The notes under the pieces: generated by a model
Told to the model about the DNA's origin: nothing
Seen by the model: the letters and a program-made list of their open reading frames with translations, nothing else
The model's database searches: none
Source: Dryococelus australis
Taxonomy: Eukaryota > Arthropoda > Insecta > Phasmatodea > Phasmatidae
NCBI GenBank assembly: GCA_029891345.1
Contig: CM056995.1
Span: forward strand, 211,867,047-211,931,046
Reading direction: 5' to 3'
Length of the DNA: 64,000 nucleotides
Shown here: positions 20,806-32,159 of the stretch, piece after piece
Numbering within the stretch: the stretch's first letter is position 1
Layout of the letters: each line of letters starts with the position of its first letter
Translations under genes and position numbers: made by a program

Positions 20806-22470
20806 CATGAATGTTTTTAGCACTTCATTGTACATGGGCATCTATGGGGAAATATACGACTCATAAGGCATTAATTGCAAGAACCTACTAAGAAATGAAT
20901 TTTATTTGCATTACTTGTCATCAGCTAGGTATTACATTGTAAATGATTTAAAGTTACATAACCGTGTTGGTGCTAGAATTGAAATGTTATAAGCGAAAAG
21001 TTGTTTTTCCTAAGGAATGCATATGCAAAAATTGTATTGTTATATCTTTTACAGCTTATTTGCATGCATGGATTTTCACACAACTTACATTGAGGGACAT
21101 TTGCACCAACAAAGACAAAATTTGTAGAAAATCTAGAATATTTTATCGAGATAAATCTTAAACTTCAATTTTTATCTGAATAAAGAGTTGCTTGTATCAC
21201 CATGATTTGTTGTTCGAGGAAATCGAAATATTTTTATTTGGATTTGGCTTGAAAACAACCCATAAATACGCTACTTCATTTTGTTACCATTAATATCTTT
21301 GCCAGTAACGTTAACACAACTATAATCCTCTCAAGGCCTCACTGTTAAGACCCACCAAAACTCTTCACTCTCCACGCTTTACAACTATAGTCTATTCAGA
21401 TTAAACCTTTTTAGTAAATTCTCATAGCAATTTTACGAGCTCCAGGACTTAGAAAAAATAATTTGAAGGAAGATAAGGAACATTTTCAAGTAAATTGTTT
21501 ATTGAGTAGTAAGTAAAAGAAGATTAAATAAAGAATACATAAAGAATACTTATAAGTATACAAATATAAAATTTTCAATTAAATTTCGAAATATACTAAC
21601 TTATAGAAAATTAATGTGATGAAGGAATTTTAATGTCGTGAAACAAGTTGTTTTATAGACCCACTGTTATATAGATTAAGCAAGAACTACTAAGATGTTG
21701 CAAGTAAAGTAAAGTCAAGTAAAGTCAAGTAAAGACAGCTGCATAAATCATAAAGACGTAAGTAGTGGTATTAGGTTGAGTATGGGCCAATATATTTTTT
21801 ATGGGACCTGTGTCGCTGTAACTGTGGCTGGCAATCCTCGGCTCTACTCGGATGAACTCGGCAGTCTTCGGTTCGACTCAGGGGTACTCGGAAGCCTTTA
21901 ACTCGGGAATGTCGAGCACTACCGAAGGTAGCCGACAGTTATGACCACCAACTCTTAAAGCATTAATGTTTGTCTCTGGTGGCCACATTGGTTAATTAAG
22001 ACATAGGGTGCATCAAGGTGAAAATCTGTATTTGTTATCCGATTAGTAAAAAAAATTTTTAATTTTTTTTATCTATACTGCAATCGAACATACGAGTATA
22101 GCGGAATCATTCAAAAGTATCTCATTTAGTTACTCATTTCCGATCTCCTCTCTTAAAGTGTAATTATTTTATAACATCAGTATCTACACATTATTCATTG
22201 CCTCCTTCTTTTGTAGGTATAAGCATGCTACTCAGATTTTTTAAAATATATTTTTGTATGACTAAACCAAGCACATCATACTAACACCGACTACATGCAC
22301 GAGTATGTTTTGATCATGGTATGGATGGCCATGTGCCAACACTTTTATAGGCTTAATTGACGTTAATTTAAATGCCAATACTGCCAGATCCTGGAGACAT
22401 GGAATGTACGAGGGTTATAAACAGTCTTAATTTTTGTGCTCTTCTTAACAATCAATCCGTGAAACGTCCA
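20806..22470. other. Mostly unassigned, with two small simple repeats
   Basis: 21700-21740 holds an AAGTAAAGTC microsatellite. 21820-21915 is a CTCGG-rich cluster with at least six ACTCGG or TTCGG words spaced 10-20 bp. Nothing else was recognised, and no frame exceeds 66 codons. Confidence 0.5.
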
Positions 22471-22479
22471 ACCATTACA

Positions 22480-23215
22480 TCGATATTTGGATCAATCCAT
22501 TAATCTTCCAATCTTTCCATCAATCTTTCTCAGTTTTCCCCAATCATAAACCAATCCTCACTAATCCTCAGCAATCTTTCCATTAATCTATCGCAATATT
22601 TCCATCAATATTACACATTTTTTTCCATAAATATTTCGATATTTTCATCAGTCTTTCAATCTTTCCATCAATCCTTCAATCTACCGTCAATATTTCGCAA
22701 ACTTTTCATCAATCTTTCACAATATTTCCATCAAATAACACTGCAATCAGCACCACAATCAGTACCAAAATCAGCATCACACTCTGCACTGCAATGCGCT
22801 CCACAATCCTTGCCAGTACTCACCAAACTTTCACTTTTTTCCATCAATATTTCCATATTCCCATCAATCTTTCGCAATATTTCCATCAATTTTTTTTATC
22901 TTTTCATCAATCTTTCAATCTTGCCATCAATCTTTCAGAATCTTTCCATCAATATATCAGTCTTTCCATCATTCTTTAGGAATATTTCCATCAATTTAAC
23001 AATATTTCCATTAATCTTTCGAAATCTTTTCACTAATCTTTCAAACTTTCATTAATCTTTCTCAATATTTCCATCAATCATTCCCAATGTTTTCATCAAA
23101 CTTTCACAATATTTCCATCAATCTTTCAATATTGATATCAATCTTTCGTAATCTTTCCATCAATCATTCACAATATTTTCATCAATCTTTCGCAATATTG
23201 CCATCAGTTATCAAT
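22480..23215. repeat. Minisatellite of about 22 bp (CTTTCCATCAATCTTTCGCAAT)
   Basis: Dozens of degenerate units of TTTCCATCAAT plus CTTTCGCAATAT run for about 730 bp. Open frames of 61-103 codons inside it are the repeat read through. It is interrupted at 22735-22812 by another repeat, AATCAGCACCACAATCAGTA. Confidence 0.9.
22735..22812. repeat. ACCACAATCAGC minisatellite insert
   Basis: Five or six degenerate units of AATCAGCACCAC break the surrounding array. The array at 25.07-25.23 kb is built from the reverse complement (GCTGATTGTGGT). Confidence 0.75.
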
Positions 23216-23640
23216 GCATATTCAATCGATGCGTTTTGTCGTCTGTCTTTATCCACACATATTAAAAAAAAGATTCACCAACTGTCTCCAAAATTTGATG
23301 ATAGATTTAATGTTTTGTATACTGTTCATTATTCAAGCATTTTTGTATGTAAAGTCTTCCTTAATAGCCTGTACGCAGGTCTTTATGTTAATAACTGAGT
23401 GCTCATAGTGCCACTTTAGAGCTGTGAGGATATGACACAAAAAAATATATATTTTTGTCATAATAATATATTATTACCTTGTAATTACAATTTTACAAGA
23501 CTGGGTTCATCAGATTATGTGGCATAACCCCTTACCTTCAGTTCTCTAATGATTGAAAATATTTCAACAATGTGTGAGAGATCCCCAGGTTTTTGCAGGC
23601 GAGTAAAATATTTGAGAGTAGTAGGGAACAGCCGTTTGAC
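23216..23640. other. Unassigned sequence between arrays
   Basis: No gene recognised. AT-rich, with a short ATATATTATT-like stretch near 23445-23475. Confidence 0.5.
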
Positions 23641-24850
23641 TTGCAGCGACATCTGGCATCGGAGCCAGAACTGGGAGAGCCGCCATGTTGTTACATCTTC
23701 CGGCCGCCATATTGGATGAAATTTACATCTTACTCCTGACTCATATGAGCTTTGACCATGACCTTCACCTTGATCTCGAGGACTTTTGACCCCAAAACAC
23801 TAAGCCTTTAAAAAAACTCCACAAATCTTAAAAAAAATCCTAAAATATTCTACAAAATTTTAAAAATTCCGAAAAAATGTATTCTTAAAAATTATTAAAA
23901 AGATATTTAAAACATATTGAAAGGATCCTCAGAAAATGCAGTTTTCCTCAGACAGGTTAGAGGGATCAGCGACCAAGGTGACCTTGTGGTCAGGTGACTG
24001 GGAGCATGACCATTGACCTTTGACCTTGACTTTTGATATTGATAATAAAGAAATAAAAATATGTATAGAAAATTCACAAAAAAATATAAAACTCCCAAAA
24101 ATTAATTATAAAAATTAACTATTAAAAAGTATTACAAATAATGAAACAAATTATTTAAAAATATATAAAATTAAAAATTAACTTACATTTCCGAAGGTCC
24201 CCCCAGCACCACCTATTACTCACCTCTGTTTGTCTCCAGCATACGACTGACTTCCCCCCCCCCCACTCTTCTTATCAATACTCATTCCCCCATCTTGATT
24301 TTTAATTCATTTGTTTATACCTTATTGGAGGTTACCATCTTGGTAGGTGATGACTATTTAGGTAGGCGACGAACCATCTTGGTAAGCAACCACCATGTTG
24401 GTAGACATCACCCATCCACCATATTGGAAGTCAATGACCATGACCTTGACTCCTTGTAAACAAAAACTCGAGAAAAATGCATAAAAGTCAGCAAGCATAA
24501 TACATTACAGACTACTATTACCATGTTATATGCATACTAGCTCGACCTTGACCCTATGACCATGAATGACCTTGATAACCAAAACTTAAGAAAAATACAT
24601 AAGTCAGCAAGCATAATACATTACAGACTACTACTACCATGTTAGATGTAAAATACCTCGACCTTGACCCCATGACCTCGAATGACCTTGAAAACAAAAA
24701 ATTCAAAAAATACCTCAAAGTCAACAAGAATAATACATTACAGACTACTACCACCATATTAGATGCATACGACCCTGACCTTAACCCCATGACCTTGAAT
24801 GACCTTGAAAACCAAACACTCGAGGAAAAATACATACAAATTAAGAAGCA
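23641..24850 (-). repeat. TGACCTTG-rich satellite element, inverted relative to 54.2-55.9 kb
   Basis: The outer part (23690-24040) carries GCCGCCATATTGGATG, AAGGTGACC and TGACCTTTGACCTTGAC. The inner part (24360-24850) has about three units of 118 bp sharing AATACATTACAGACTACTA, CCATRTTAGATGCATAC, GACCTTGACCCCATGACC and CGAATGACCTTGAAAAC. Read in reverse complement, both parts match the block at 54.19-55.92 kb in the same order. No coding frame is credible. Confidence 0.85.
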
Positions 24851-25069
24851 TATTTTGTGTACTGACTATTAAGTTATCGTCTCGAATTCACTACCAAGCG
24901 AACTGTCGGTACTTATATTTATAGACATACAAAATCTACAATTTTCCATCCTATTTAAAAATATATATATATTTTCCAATCAATGGTACAGCTACATGCA
25001 CGAAGCATGACTTTGACTACATGCTTAATTTAGTAAATATTTAAAATACATGTTGCTGTTATAAAAAAC

Positions 25070-25235
25070 TTGTGATTGGAACTGGGGTTGGAATTATGGC
25101 GCTGATTGTGGTGCTGATTGTGATTGCGTCACTAATTGTGGTGATGATTGTAGTGCTGATTGTGATTGCAGTTCTAGGTGTGGTGCTAAGTGCTGTGTTG
25201 ATTGTGATTGCGGTGCTAGATACGGTGCTAAGTGT
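25070..25235. repeat. GCTGATTGTGGT minisatellite
   Basis: About a dozen degenerate 12-15 bp units. The 66-codon frame across it (Val/Ile/Leu-rich) is a translation of the repeat, not a membrane protein. Confidence 0.85.
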
Positions 25236-25261
25236 GGTGTGTGTGTGTGTGTGTGTGTGGG
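25236..25261. repeat. (GT)n microsatellite
   Basis: A GT dinucleotide run directly after the minisatellite. Confidence 0.95.
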
Positions 25262-25355
25262 TTGCAAATTAAAATACATTCTCTCTAATTTTAAATAAAA
25301 TTATTTATTCCTACCTCCGAAAGATGAAAGGCAAACATTTTTTAAATAGTTTTGC

Positions 25356-25649
25356 TTGAAAAAATATTTGTATATCCAGGTCCCTCGGTATATCTCAGGG
25401 TTTCCTTGGGTAAACTGTATTTATACTTTGCAAGAAAAGTGCCCAGAACTACAGCAGGCTCCCACTATTCTTCGTCATTGGTTGATGCGCAACATGGACT
25501 TAGTACTGAAAAATGCAGAACCATGCTTCCCAATTGGTCTTCGTCACGTGAAAAGGACTCTTCGTACGGACCGCCCTTTCAAGTTGACGAGCATTTTGAA
25601 CATTGCCGATAATCCGATCGCAGAATCGACACTGGCGACAACCAGTTAG
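25356..25649 (+). CDS. Unidentified 97-codon open frame
   Basis: The region is less AT-rich than its surroundings and stays open for 97 codons. The product contains PGLRHVKRTLRTDRP-like basic stretches (actual residues FPIGLRHVKRTLRTDRPFK) but no domain I recognise. It might be an exon or a transposon gene fragment. No splice context or neighbours support it. Confidence 0.2.
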   Translation: MKKYLYIQVPRYISGFPWVNCIYTLQEKCPELQQAPTILRHWLMRNMDLVLKNAEPCFPIGLRHVKRTLRTDRPFKLTSILNIADNPIAESTLATTS

Positions 25650-25879
25650 CGATGATGCAGGTCGCGGCTCCATGATTGTTGAGGTTAAAAGGCAGCCCTT
25701 CAGATTCGCAATTCAACTCCGCAGTATAGGAGCACTCTGAAGAAACCCAAGTAATCGTTCGCCTACTTTCCTCTACATAAATTAAAATAATTTTGAATAG
25801 TTTTGTTATAAGCTTAGATGGTGCATTGAGGTCTCATTGACAAAAATATCATTAGAGAGGGCACCAGAAACATATGAAA

Positions 25880-25985
25880 CCGTATGAAACAATTACAAAT
25901 GCGTACGTGCCTTACCCGGGGCTCGAACCCAGAAACCCTTGCACTGTAAGCTATTGTGCAAATAACTGTATTACAGGGGTAGAAT
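25880..25985 (-). repeat. SINE2-like fragment with one B-box
   Basis: On the minus strand it reads GGGTTTCTGGGTTCGAGCCC, then GGGTAAGGCACGTACGCA. This is the same B-box plus GTAAGGCAYG junction seen in the 18.3-kb triplicate and the SINE at 59.8 kb. Confidence 0.6.
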
Positions 25986-25999
25986 TCGGAGAATCAACT

Positions 26000-27625
26000 T
26001 AGGATGTAATCAGTCTAATGGTTTGTTAGATAGGTTACAGAGATGACATTTTGAAAATAAATTCGTTAGTCATTTAAATCATATAAACTTGTACGGCCTA
26101 CCGTAGTGATATTTGTGTGGAGAATTCGTTAGAAAATGGATGATCAGTTCCGGAAATATGGCACAAAAAAGTAATCTCATTTAGCGCTGTCGTATAAAAA
26201 GGCCGTATGTTATGTTTTTAATAAATATGTCAGCGTAGAAATATTGGTTGAATTTGGTTAAACTGTTAAGTATATACGACAAACTTAATCGAAATTATTT
26301 ATATATGCCGCTATTTTAAAAATGCCTGACACACTTAAGTGTAAATCAATATGGCTTACCATAGCATTACTTGCATGTAAATTTGGTGGAAATGGGTTGA
26401 TTTGTCCTCGAGATATGGCATAACAACCGCAATTATTCTGCAGCTATCTTCATAAACAGCAGATAAAAATACTATGTATAAACACATTCGATATATGTCA
26501 TAGATACTGCCAGCACATAAAGTTCGGTTGCATTTTTTTGGGATATATGGCATACTAACCTAAAATATTTACATGGTTGTTATTAAAATAAAATGCGTCT
26601 ACCGGTTTAGCCATATAAGTTTAATTTGTTTGAAATAAATGCATTATTTACTGAGATGACTCGTAAATCCTTAATTTTTCACATAGTGCTTTCTTCCAAA
26701 ATGGCGGACTAAAGATGTATTAGTTCATTTTATATCTGAATACTTCTAGCATACAAAGTTAAGTTGAAATTGGTTACCGTAAAGTACTTTGGTTCTTAGG
26801 AGTAACTTTGGCCCACATTTTAGGTAAAACTTTTTATTGTTTCAACCGTTATAAGCAATTGTGCATTGTTCGGTCTCTTGTGGTTAGTTATCACAGAGAA
26901 GAAAGGGAATAAAAATGTTCGATTTTAATAATTACAACTTTCCAGTTTGACATATAGTGAAGGACTGCTGTTATCAGAGGTGTTGAATAGTGTATATCGC
27001 AAATTTGCTAAAATGTTTACATTACCACTATTTTGAAAACAAATGTGCCTGACCTTCTACATGGTAGTTCTCTTTGCATACCAAATTCGTTAGGAATTGA
27101 ACCATTGTTTCCTAGATATGAGGTAAAATTTATTTATGTGGTGCTATCGTACAAAATTGTGGACAAAAGAGGCTGAGTAAGAAAAATTAATGGTTGCAAT
27201 AGATACTGCTAACTGCTAAGTTAGATCAACATTGGTTACGTGATTCCGTAGATACAGCATACAAAACTAAAATGTTTATATGGTCACCATATTGAAAATA
27301 AGTAAATAATGCACTCAATTCAAACTAATTAACATGGCCTACCTAAGTACTACTTGTTCGCCCAATTTAGTAGAAATCAATTCATTTTTTCCTGAGAAAT
27401 GAGATTAAAATATTTTCGTGTGGTGCTATCTAACAAAATGGCGTTCAAATTGATTATTTATTCTCATATAGAATACACACTTTGAGCATACAAGTTTTAG
27501 TTGAAATTGACTTAATGGTATGATATACATATCAAATGAACGTAAAATGTAAACATAACCGCCATTTTGGTGAAATCAACGCCTTATAATTATAAATCGC
27601 TCTTTACTTACATAACCTGCGATAG
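26000..27625. repeat. Highly degenerate tandem array of a 130-147 bp unit
   Basis: Recurring blocks in fixed order: GAGATATGGCATA-like word, AAAATGTTTACATGG, CCATTTTGAAAATAA, GCCTACC, CAAATTTGGTGGAAAT and GGTTCATTT. GAGATAYG-like anchors near 26152, 26409, 26541, 26818, 27115, 27250, 27397 and 27522 give spacings of about 125-147 or twice that. Related text recurs at 28.02, 48.6-50.0 and 53.8-54.1 kb. Confidence 0.65.
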
Positions 27626-27634
27626 TATCACTTA

Positions 27635-27873
27635 TAGGCTGTTCCCTGTAAAGTGAGCACTTTTTAAGGCCATTTCTTAATTTTTCCTTTCATCCAATTT
27701 CTGTCTTACTGCTGCTTTTTAATATAAACATTGCAACGTAACCAATCAACACAGGGTATACATTTCACCACCCTCAAAACCTAATGCCTGTGGCTGCAAT
27801 AAGATATATTTATTAGTAGTTAATGACTCTTAGGAGGGCCTTAAAAAGTGCTCACTTTACCGTGAAGAGCCTA
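27635..27873 (-). mobile_element. MITE, TAGGCTGTTCAC family, short class (copy 2)
   Basis: The left end TAGGCTGTTCCCTGTAAAGT and the right end, reverse complement TAGGCTCTTCACGGTAAA, extend as TIRs through GAGCACTTTTTAAGGCC. TA flanks both ends (27633-27634, 27874-27875). It is 239 bp, aligns to the 10.21-kb copy in reverse orientation, and sits inside the 26.0-28.2 kb array. Confidence 0.85.
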
Positions 27874-27879
27874 TACTAA

Positions 27880-28215
27880 TCAAATTTTGTGATCCTCGGT
27901 GGAGAATTTCCGAGATGTGATTTAATATCTTTTGAAGTGGCATATCACTGTAATGTATATATATATATAACTTATATTATGCACTGTCAGCATGCAAAAT
28001 GTGATTTAAAACAGTTAAATGATTCCCGAGATACGACATACAACACTAAATTTAAAACTAACTGCCACTTTTAAAATAAGCACTCGGCGTGGTCGAAAAC
28101 AATGGAATTCTTTATTAAGCGTTAGTTGTGGACCGAGTTTGGTGAAATGCGGCTCACGCTTTCAAATGTTTTTTTAAGGGAGACCCACACACATTACATA
28201 CACACACAGACAGGA
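27880..28215. repeat. Continuation of the degenerate array
   Basis: CCGAGATACGACATACAACA, CACTTTTAAAATAAG and GGACCGAGTTTGGTGAAAT repeat the order seen at 26-27.6 kb. It ends in an ACACACACATTACATACACACACAGACAGG simple stretch. Confidence 0.6.
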
Positions 28216-28223
28216 AAGTGATC

Positions 28224-28619
28224 TCAGAATCGTATTTTTCCTTTGGAAAATAGGCTAAAGAAAAGTGAGTCTTCTTCCCAGCAGTAAGATTCCAAAGCAT
28301 GTATACCAAGTGCATATTTGAGTCTCCGGACACATCTCGAATAATATTTTTGGCTAAAAGCCAGTCTTATATTTACGTGACGCTTGGTGCGAAGAATGAC
28401 TGGGGGAGAGGAACTGAAAGGCAAGCGGAACCACGTGCCATCCAAACTAAATGAAATGGGAGGTGGATTTTCCCCGGATGGAATACTACTGGAATGGCAG
28501 AGAGGATGAAACGCAGATTGCGAACAAAAGAGTTTGGGACGCGATGCGCTGGCAGTGACTGTAATCCAACCAGCCCGATTCCGAAGTGAGCTCGGGTAGA
28601 ACAAAAGGCTCAGTGTCAC
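28224..28619 (-). CDS. Unidentified 131-codon open frame
   Basis: One of the longest frames not explained by a known element. The product is Ser/Phe/Arg-rich with no signal peptide or domain recognised. It begins at the end of the degenerate array, so it may be part of the parent repeat. Coding status is doubtful. Confidence 0.15.
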   Translation of the reverse strand: MTLSLLFYPSSLRNRAGWITVTASASRPKLFCSQSAFHPLCHSSSIPSGENPPPISFSLDGTWFRLPFSSSPPVILRTKRHVNIRLAFSQKYYSRCVRRLKYALGIHALESYCWEEDSLFFSLFSKGKIRF

Positions 28620-28838
28620 AACTCGTTCGATTTTAAGCTACTTAATGCTGTGGCGCGTACACGAAGAGTCTTGCAAGGGGACCGAGGCGGCTTTAGTAAC
28701 TATATATTATGGAAAAAGTCCTCGATTACGAAGCATTTAATCGATTTGTAGTAAATATTAGGATTGTTATTATTGAGCATAGGAAAGTTTACATGCTCGT
28801 TGATAACACATTTGAATTGTTTGCGAGCTTTCTAACGA

Positions 28839-29262
28839 TAGGCTGTTCACTGTAAAATGAGCACTTTTGAAAGCCCTGCTTGAGACGACCTTGTATACAC
28901 GTTGTGTATTCTTCCGCCCTATGTAACATTAACATTGCCATGGGCCTCATTACTTTATTCGTGCGTCGATCAAGTGAAACTGTGAAAATATTAGGCAATT
29001 AATTATTGTATACATCTCCTCATTTTTACACTTCGATGCATTAAAAATATACAGAAAGCGAGATAAATAATTTAAGTTATCACAAATGGTTACCTAACAC
29101 TTTTTGTGTGGCGTTAATACATGGAACTATTTTCCTCTCCAACGTTACCAACTTATCAGGTGCATATCTCTGAGTGCACCGGTCAAAATAAATGCAGGTT
29201 AGGACAGTGACTTTTCTCTAAGGTAGATGTAAAATGTGCACACTTTATCGTGAACAGCATTT
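28839..29262 (+). mobile_element. MITE, TAGGCTGTTCAC family, long class (copy B)
   Basis: Starts TAGGCTGTTCACTGTAAAAT, ends CACTTTATCGTGAACAGCAT. Interior blocks shared with copies A and C: GAAAGCCCTGCTTGAGAC, ATTAACATTGCCATGGGCCT and AGATAAATAATTTAAGTTAT. About 424 bp and non-coding. Confidence 0.85.
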
Positions 29263-29422
29263 AGTAACACGAAGAGCCTGCGAATTTTATTTTAAGCTTT
29301 GGATACTGAACTTCTGTATTTATTTTGTATGCACACGTTTACGGAAATGCTCATAATACGTCACCGCATTTTAGTTAAGAAATAAAAACTATCATTATAC
29401 GTGTTGTGACTGACCATTCGAA

Positions 29423-29661
29423 TGAGTGAAGAAATTTGGGCGGCTCTTAACATCGAGATCTTGACAGCGGAGTGAGTACGGAGCAGCTCCGGAATGAAGG
29501 AGCGGGGGAAGACGGGAGATCCCCGAGAAAGCCTGCCGAACAGCGGCATCGTCCGGCATGATTCCTACATGCTAAAAACCCGGCGCATATTCTACCGGGA
29601 ATCGAACCCTGATTGCCTAGGTGGGAGGCAAGCGGTCTAACCACCACACCACCGCGGCCCC
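29423..29661 (-). mobile_element. SINE1 (copy 2)
   Basis: Minus-strand copy with the full head: A-box TGGTGGTTAGACCGC and B-box GGTTCGATTCC followed by CGG. Its body includes GGACGATGCCGCTG, TCTCGGGGATCTCCCG and CTCAAGATCTCGATG reversed. Frames of 62-66 codons across it are SINE translation. Confidence 0.85.
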
Positions 29662-29669
29662 GTGGGAAT

Positions 29670-31960
29670 TCTAAAATACATTTTGTACGAAGAAGTTTTT
29701 AAGAAAATGAGGCGTCGCCAGTCTTAAATGTCTAATCGTAAAACGTTTTTAAAGTAAACATCTAAAAATATCGATGCCAGTTTTCACTGCATGGACAGTA
29801 GGAAAAACACATAATAAAAACAAAGTCATCTAGACAACGTTAACCTTGGTGAAGATGGGTTCATTCGATTATAAAATGTTCGTGTTTTCGTATGCGTTTA
29901 GTTTACAGGGTACCCAATACATGAATATTTAAACTTCCATCGTATTGCTGTGCTTTGATGAAAGTTTTCATGTTTGTAATTAAAGTGTTAGATGTTTACA
30001 ATGTGTAGCTCAAAAGAAGTACTCGGTTCAAAAGATGGCAATGCCGCTCTTATAATTAGTTGCTCTGTGTACCGCGGTGGGGCCAGCAAGCTAGGTCTCT
30101 GGGATATCAACTTTTCAATATCGTTTCAAAATACATTAACCATACCAGTATCGGTGGGATATATCGCTACCAGGGAGTACTGGAGCATCGCAAATATAGC
30201 TTACATTACCAACGCAAATAACGGTTTATTGATATCTCTAACATGTCGTATCGCCAACACAGGGACGGATCTAGACCATACACGAGGGAGAAAAGGGGGG
30301 GATAGCTATTCGCTCAAAACCTATAAAGAGGGAGGAGAGGAAATACCCTTGTGTGTACATATAGTATAATACCCTAATCACTTGTATACCTACATTTAAT
30401 GTAGAACAGTTACATTGTTCCTTCTCCGATTGTATTTTAATGGAAATGATTTAAAATGTGTACACACATGTATGCATGTCAGTTCCATTTGAATTTATCA
30501 CAATATTCAATACAAATACCTAAACGTTATCGAATACAAATTTTAAATATTAAACTAATTGAAACAATGTAAAGTAAAAAACTTTGGTGGAACTGACAAA
30601 CCTAGAGCTCAATTAGCTATTAACAGACGAGTAATGTATATTAGTACTAAAACTGGGTTAGCATTAGTTTCTTAAATTCGAAACGAACCAAACACATAAA
30701 AAATTTTCCGTTGCCAAAAAAAAAAAAAAATACATTTTTTCCAAACTAAAGCAAAATCAATAATATTTTAACACTATCATTTCAAGTTAAAAACGTTAAA
30801 CAAAAGACAGTATAATTTGTGCCACAGAACACTTTACATAGAACATATGCCCTAATATTTCACGTTCGAACTTGGAAATTTCCGAACTTCATACAATCCG
30901 AAAACGAGCGTTCTACTTTAGCAACACTTACTGACAAAGACAGTATGATACGCAGCAATCTATGAGTTACAGGGAAAATATCACTATCACAGTCCTGCAG
31001 CAGTTAATAAATTCTCCTATCGCTGTCCTCGCCTTTCGGTGGTTCTTTTGCTGCCCATAACAACAACTCTGCATAAACAAAGGCTGAAAAATTGGACGTG
31101 ATAAGTGAAACAAAGAACTGTGTCTGACAGCAAGTGTGCACGAATCACTTCATGTCCGTTCCTCCGTCGTGTTCTTGTTACATTCAGTGGCGGACACAGC
31201 GAGTTACCATGTTCGTACTCGTGCTTCACTGAGGAGTGAGCAGTCATGAGGAATCCCACAGGAAAATCGTTCTTGTGCAGTGGAGTTAAGAAATGCAAGA
31301 CAATTTATGTACTCGCCAATGCGAACGCAAATATGCCATCGCCAACAAGGAAAATAACACGAAACAAATTCCTCTCACAAGTCGCACACTACTGTCCTTT
31401 GTTCAGGCAGTCAGTGGTATCGTTTCATTAGTAATACTTTAAAATAACGTACGCATAGTATACATTATAGACACAGTATTCCACACATAAAAAAGTTTAC
31501 CTTAACTTACATACTGAGTTTCTTCTACTTTCGTTGCTGCTAATGGCTGTATTTATCCAACTAGGCCTACTTAACATGTCCATTTGAAGAGGAAACTGCA
31601 ATCATTGTCATGCTAACTTTGGGGCAGAAAAATTATTTTGCCATCTACCCGCTTGCTGGATAAACACTCCTGCTATTAACATGATGCAAGATTTTATCTC
31701 TGAAATCCAATTTTCTAATAATTAATATATCCACCGATAAGGAAATTGGGAAATAAAATAACAGCTGTCAACCACGAAAAAATGTGGTATATGGCACATT
31801 TAAAGTTCTCAACACTTTGGCATTATTATTTTCTCAGTTCTCCCAAGATTGTGTTTACATGCGAACATTAAATGAATTGATATACTATGTTATTGTAGTT
31901 AAGTTTTGCAGCCGAGCTGGCCTTTGGAAAAAAAAAAAGGGGCGGCAATCTCCTCCATCG
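29670..31960. other. Unassigned stretch
   Basis: The 125-codon plus frame at 29992-30369 and the 93-codon minus frame at 31017-31298 show no recognised domain. A poly(A) run lies near 30716-30731. I see no repeats or RNA genes. Confidence 0.45.
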
Positions 31961-31971
31961 CCCCCTCCTAA

Positions 31972-32131
31972 AGAATCGTGTCCGACGATGTCGTTGGTCG
32001 GCAGGTTTTCTCGGGGATCTCCCGTTTCCCCACCCTTTCATTCCGGTGCCGCTCCATACTCGCCTAAATAACCCTCATCGGCTCTCAAGACCTCGATGTT
32101 AAGAGTCGCCCAAATATCTTCACTCATTCAT
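31972..32131 (+). mobile_element. SINE1, 5'-truncated (copy 3)
   Basis: Body only, beginning at the GTGTCCGACGATGTCGTTGG block and ending GAGTCGCCCAAATATCTTCA. The tRNA-like head is missing. Confidence 0.8.
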
Positions 32132-32159
32132 CGTCCCCACCCCCTTCCCCCACCGTGTA

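Noticed and set aside
8895-20811. 6-bp target duplication around the pPolB element
   Set aside because: Immediate flanks CTCGTA and CATGAA do not match. A CTTGAA/CATGAA match (5 of 6) needs a 6-bp offset on the left and could be chance.
22480-23215. CRISPR-like array
   Set aside because: Repeats are degenerate, 22 bp long and without unique spacers, in a eukaryotic context. It is a minisatellite.
22794-23398. Open frames of 61-103 codons rich in Phe, His, Ile and Ser
   Set aside because: They are the TTTCCATCAAT minisatellite read in successive frames.
25072-25272. Small hydrophobic membrane protein
   Set aside because: The Val/Ile/Leu-rich frame is the GCTGATTGTGGT minisatellite translated.
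30000-30369. 125-codon plus frame as a gene
   Set aside because: No known domain and no supporting neighbours; its Ile/Ser/Thr-rich composition is as expected for AT-rich random sequence.
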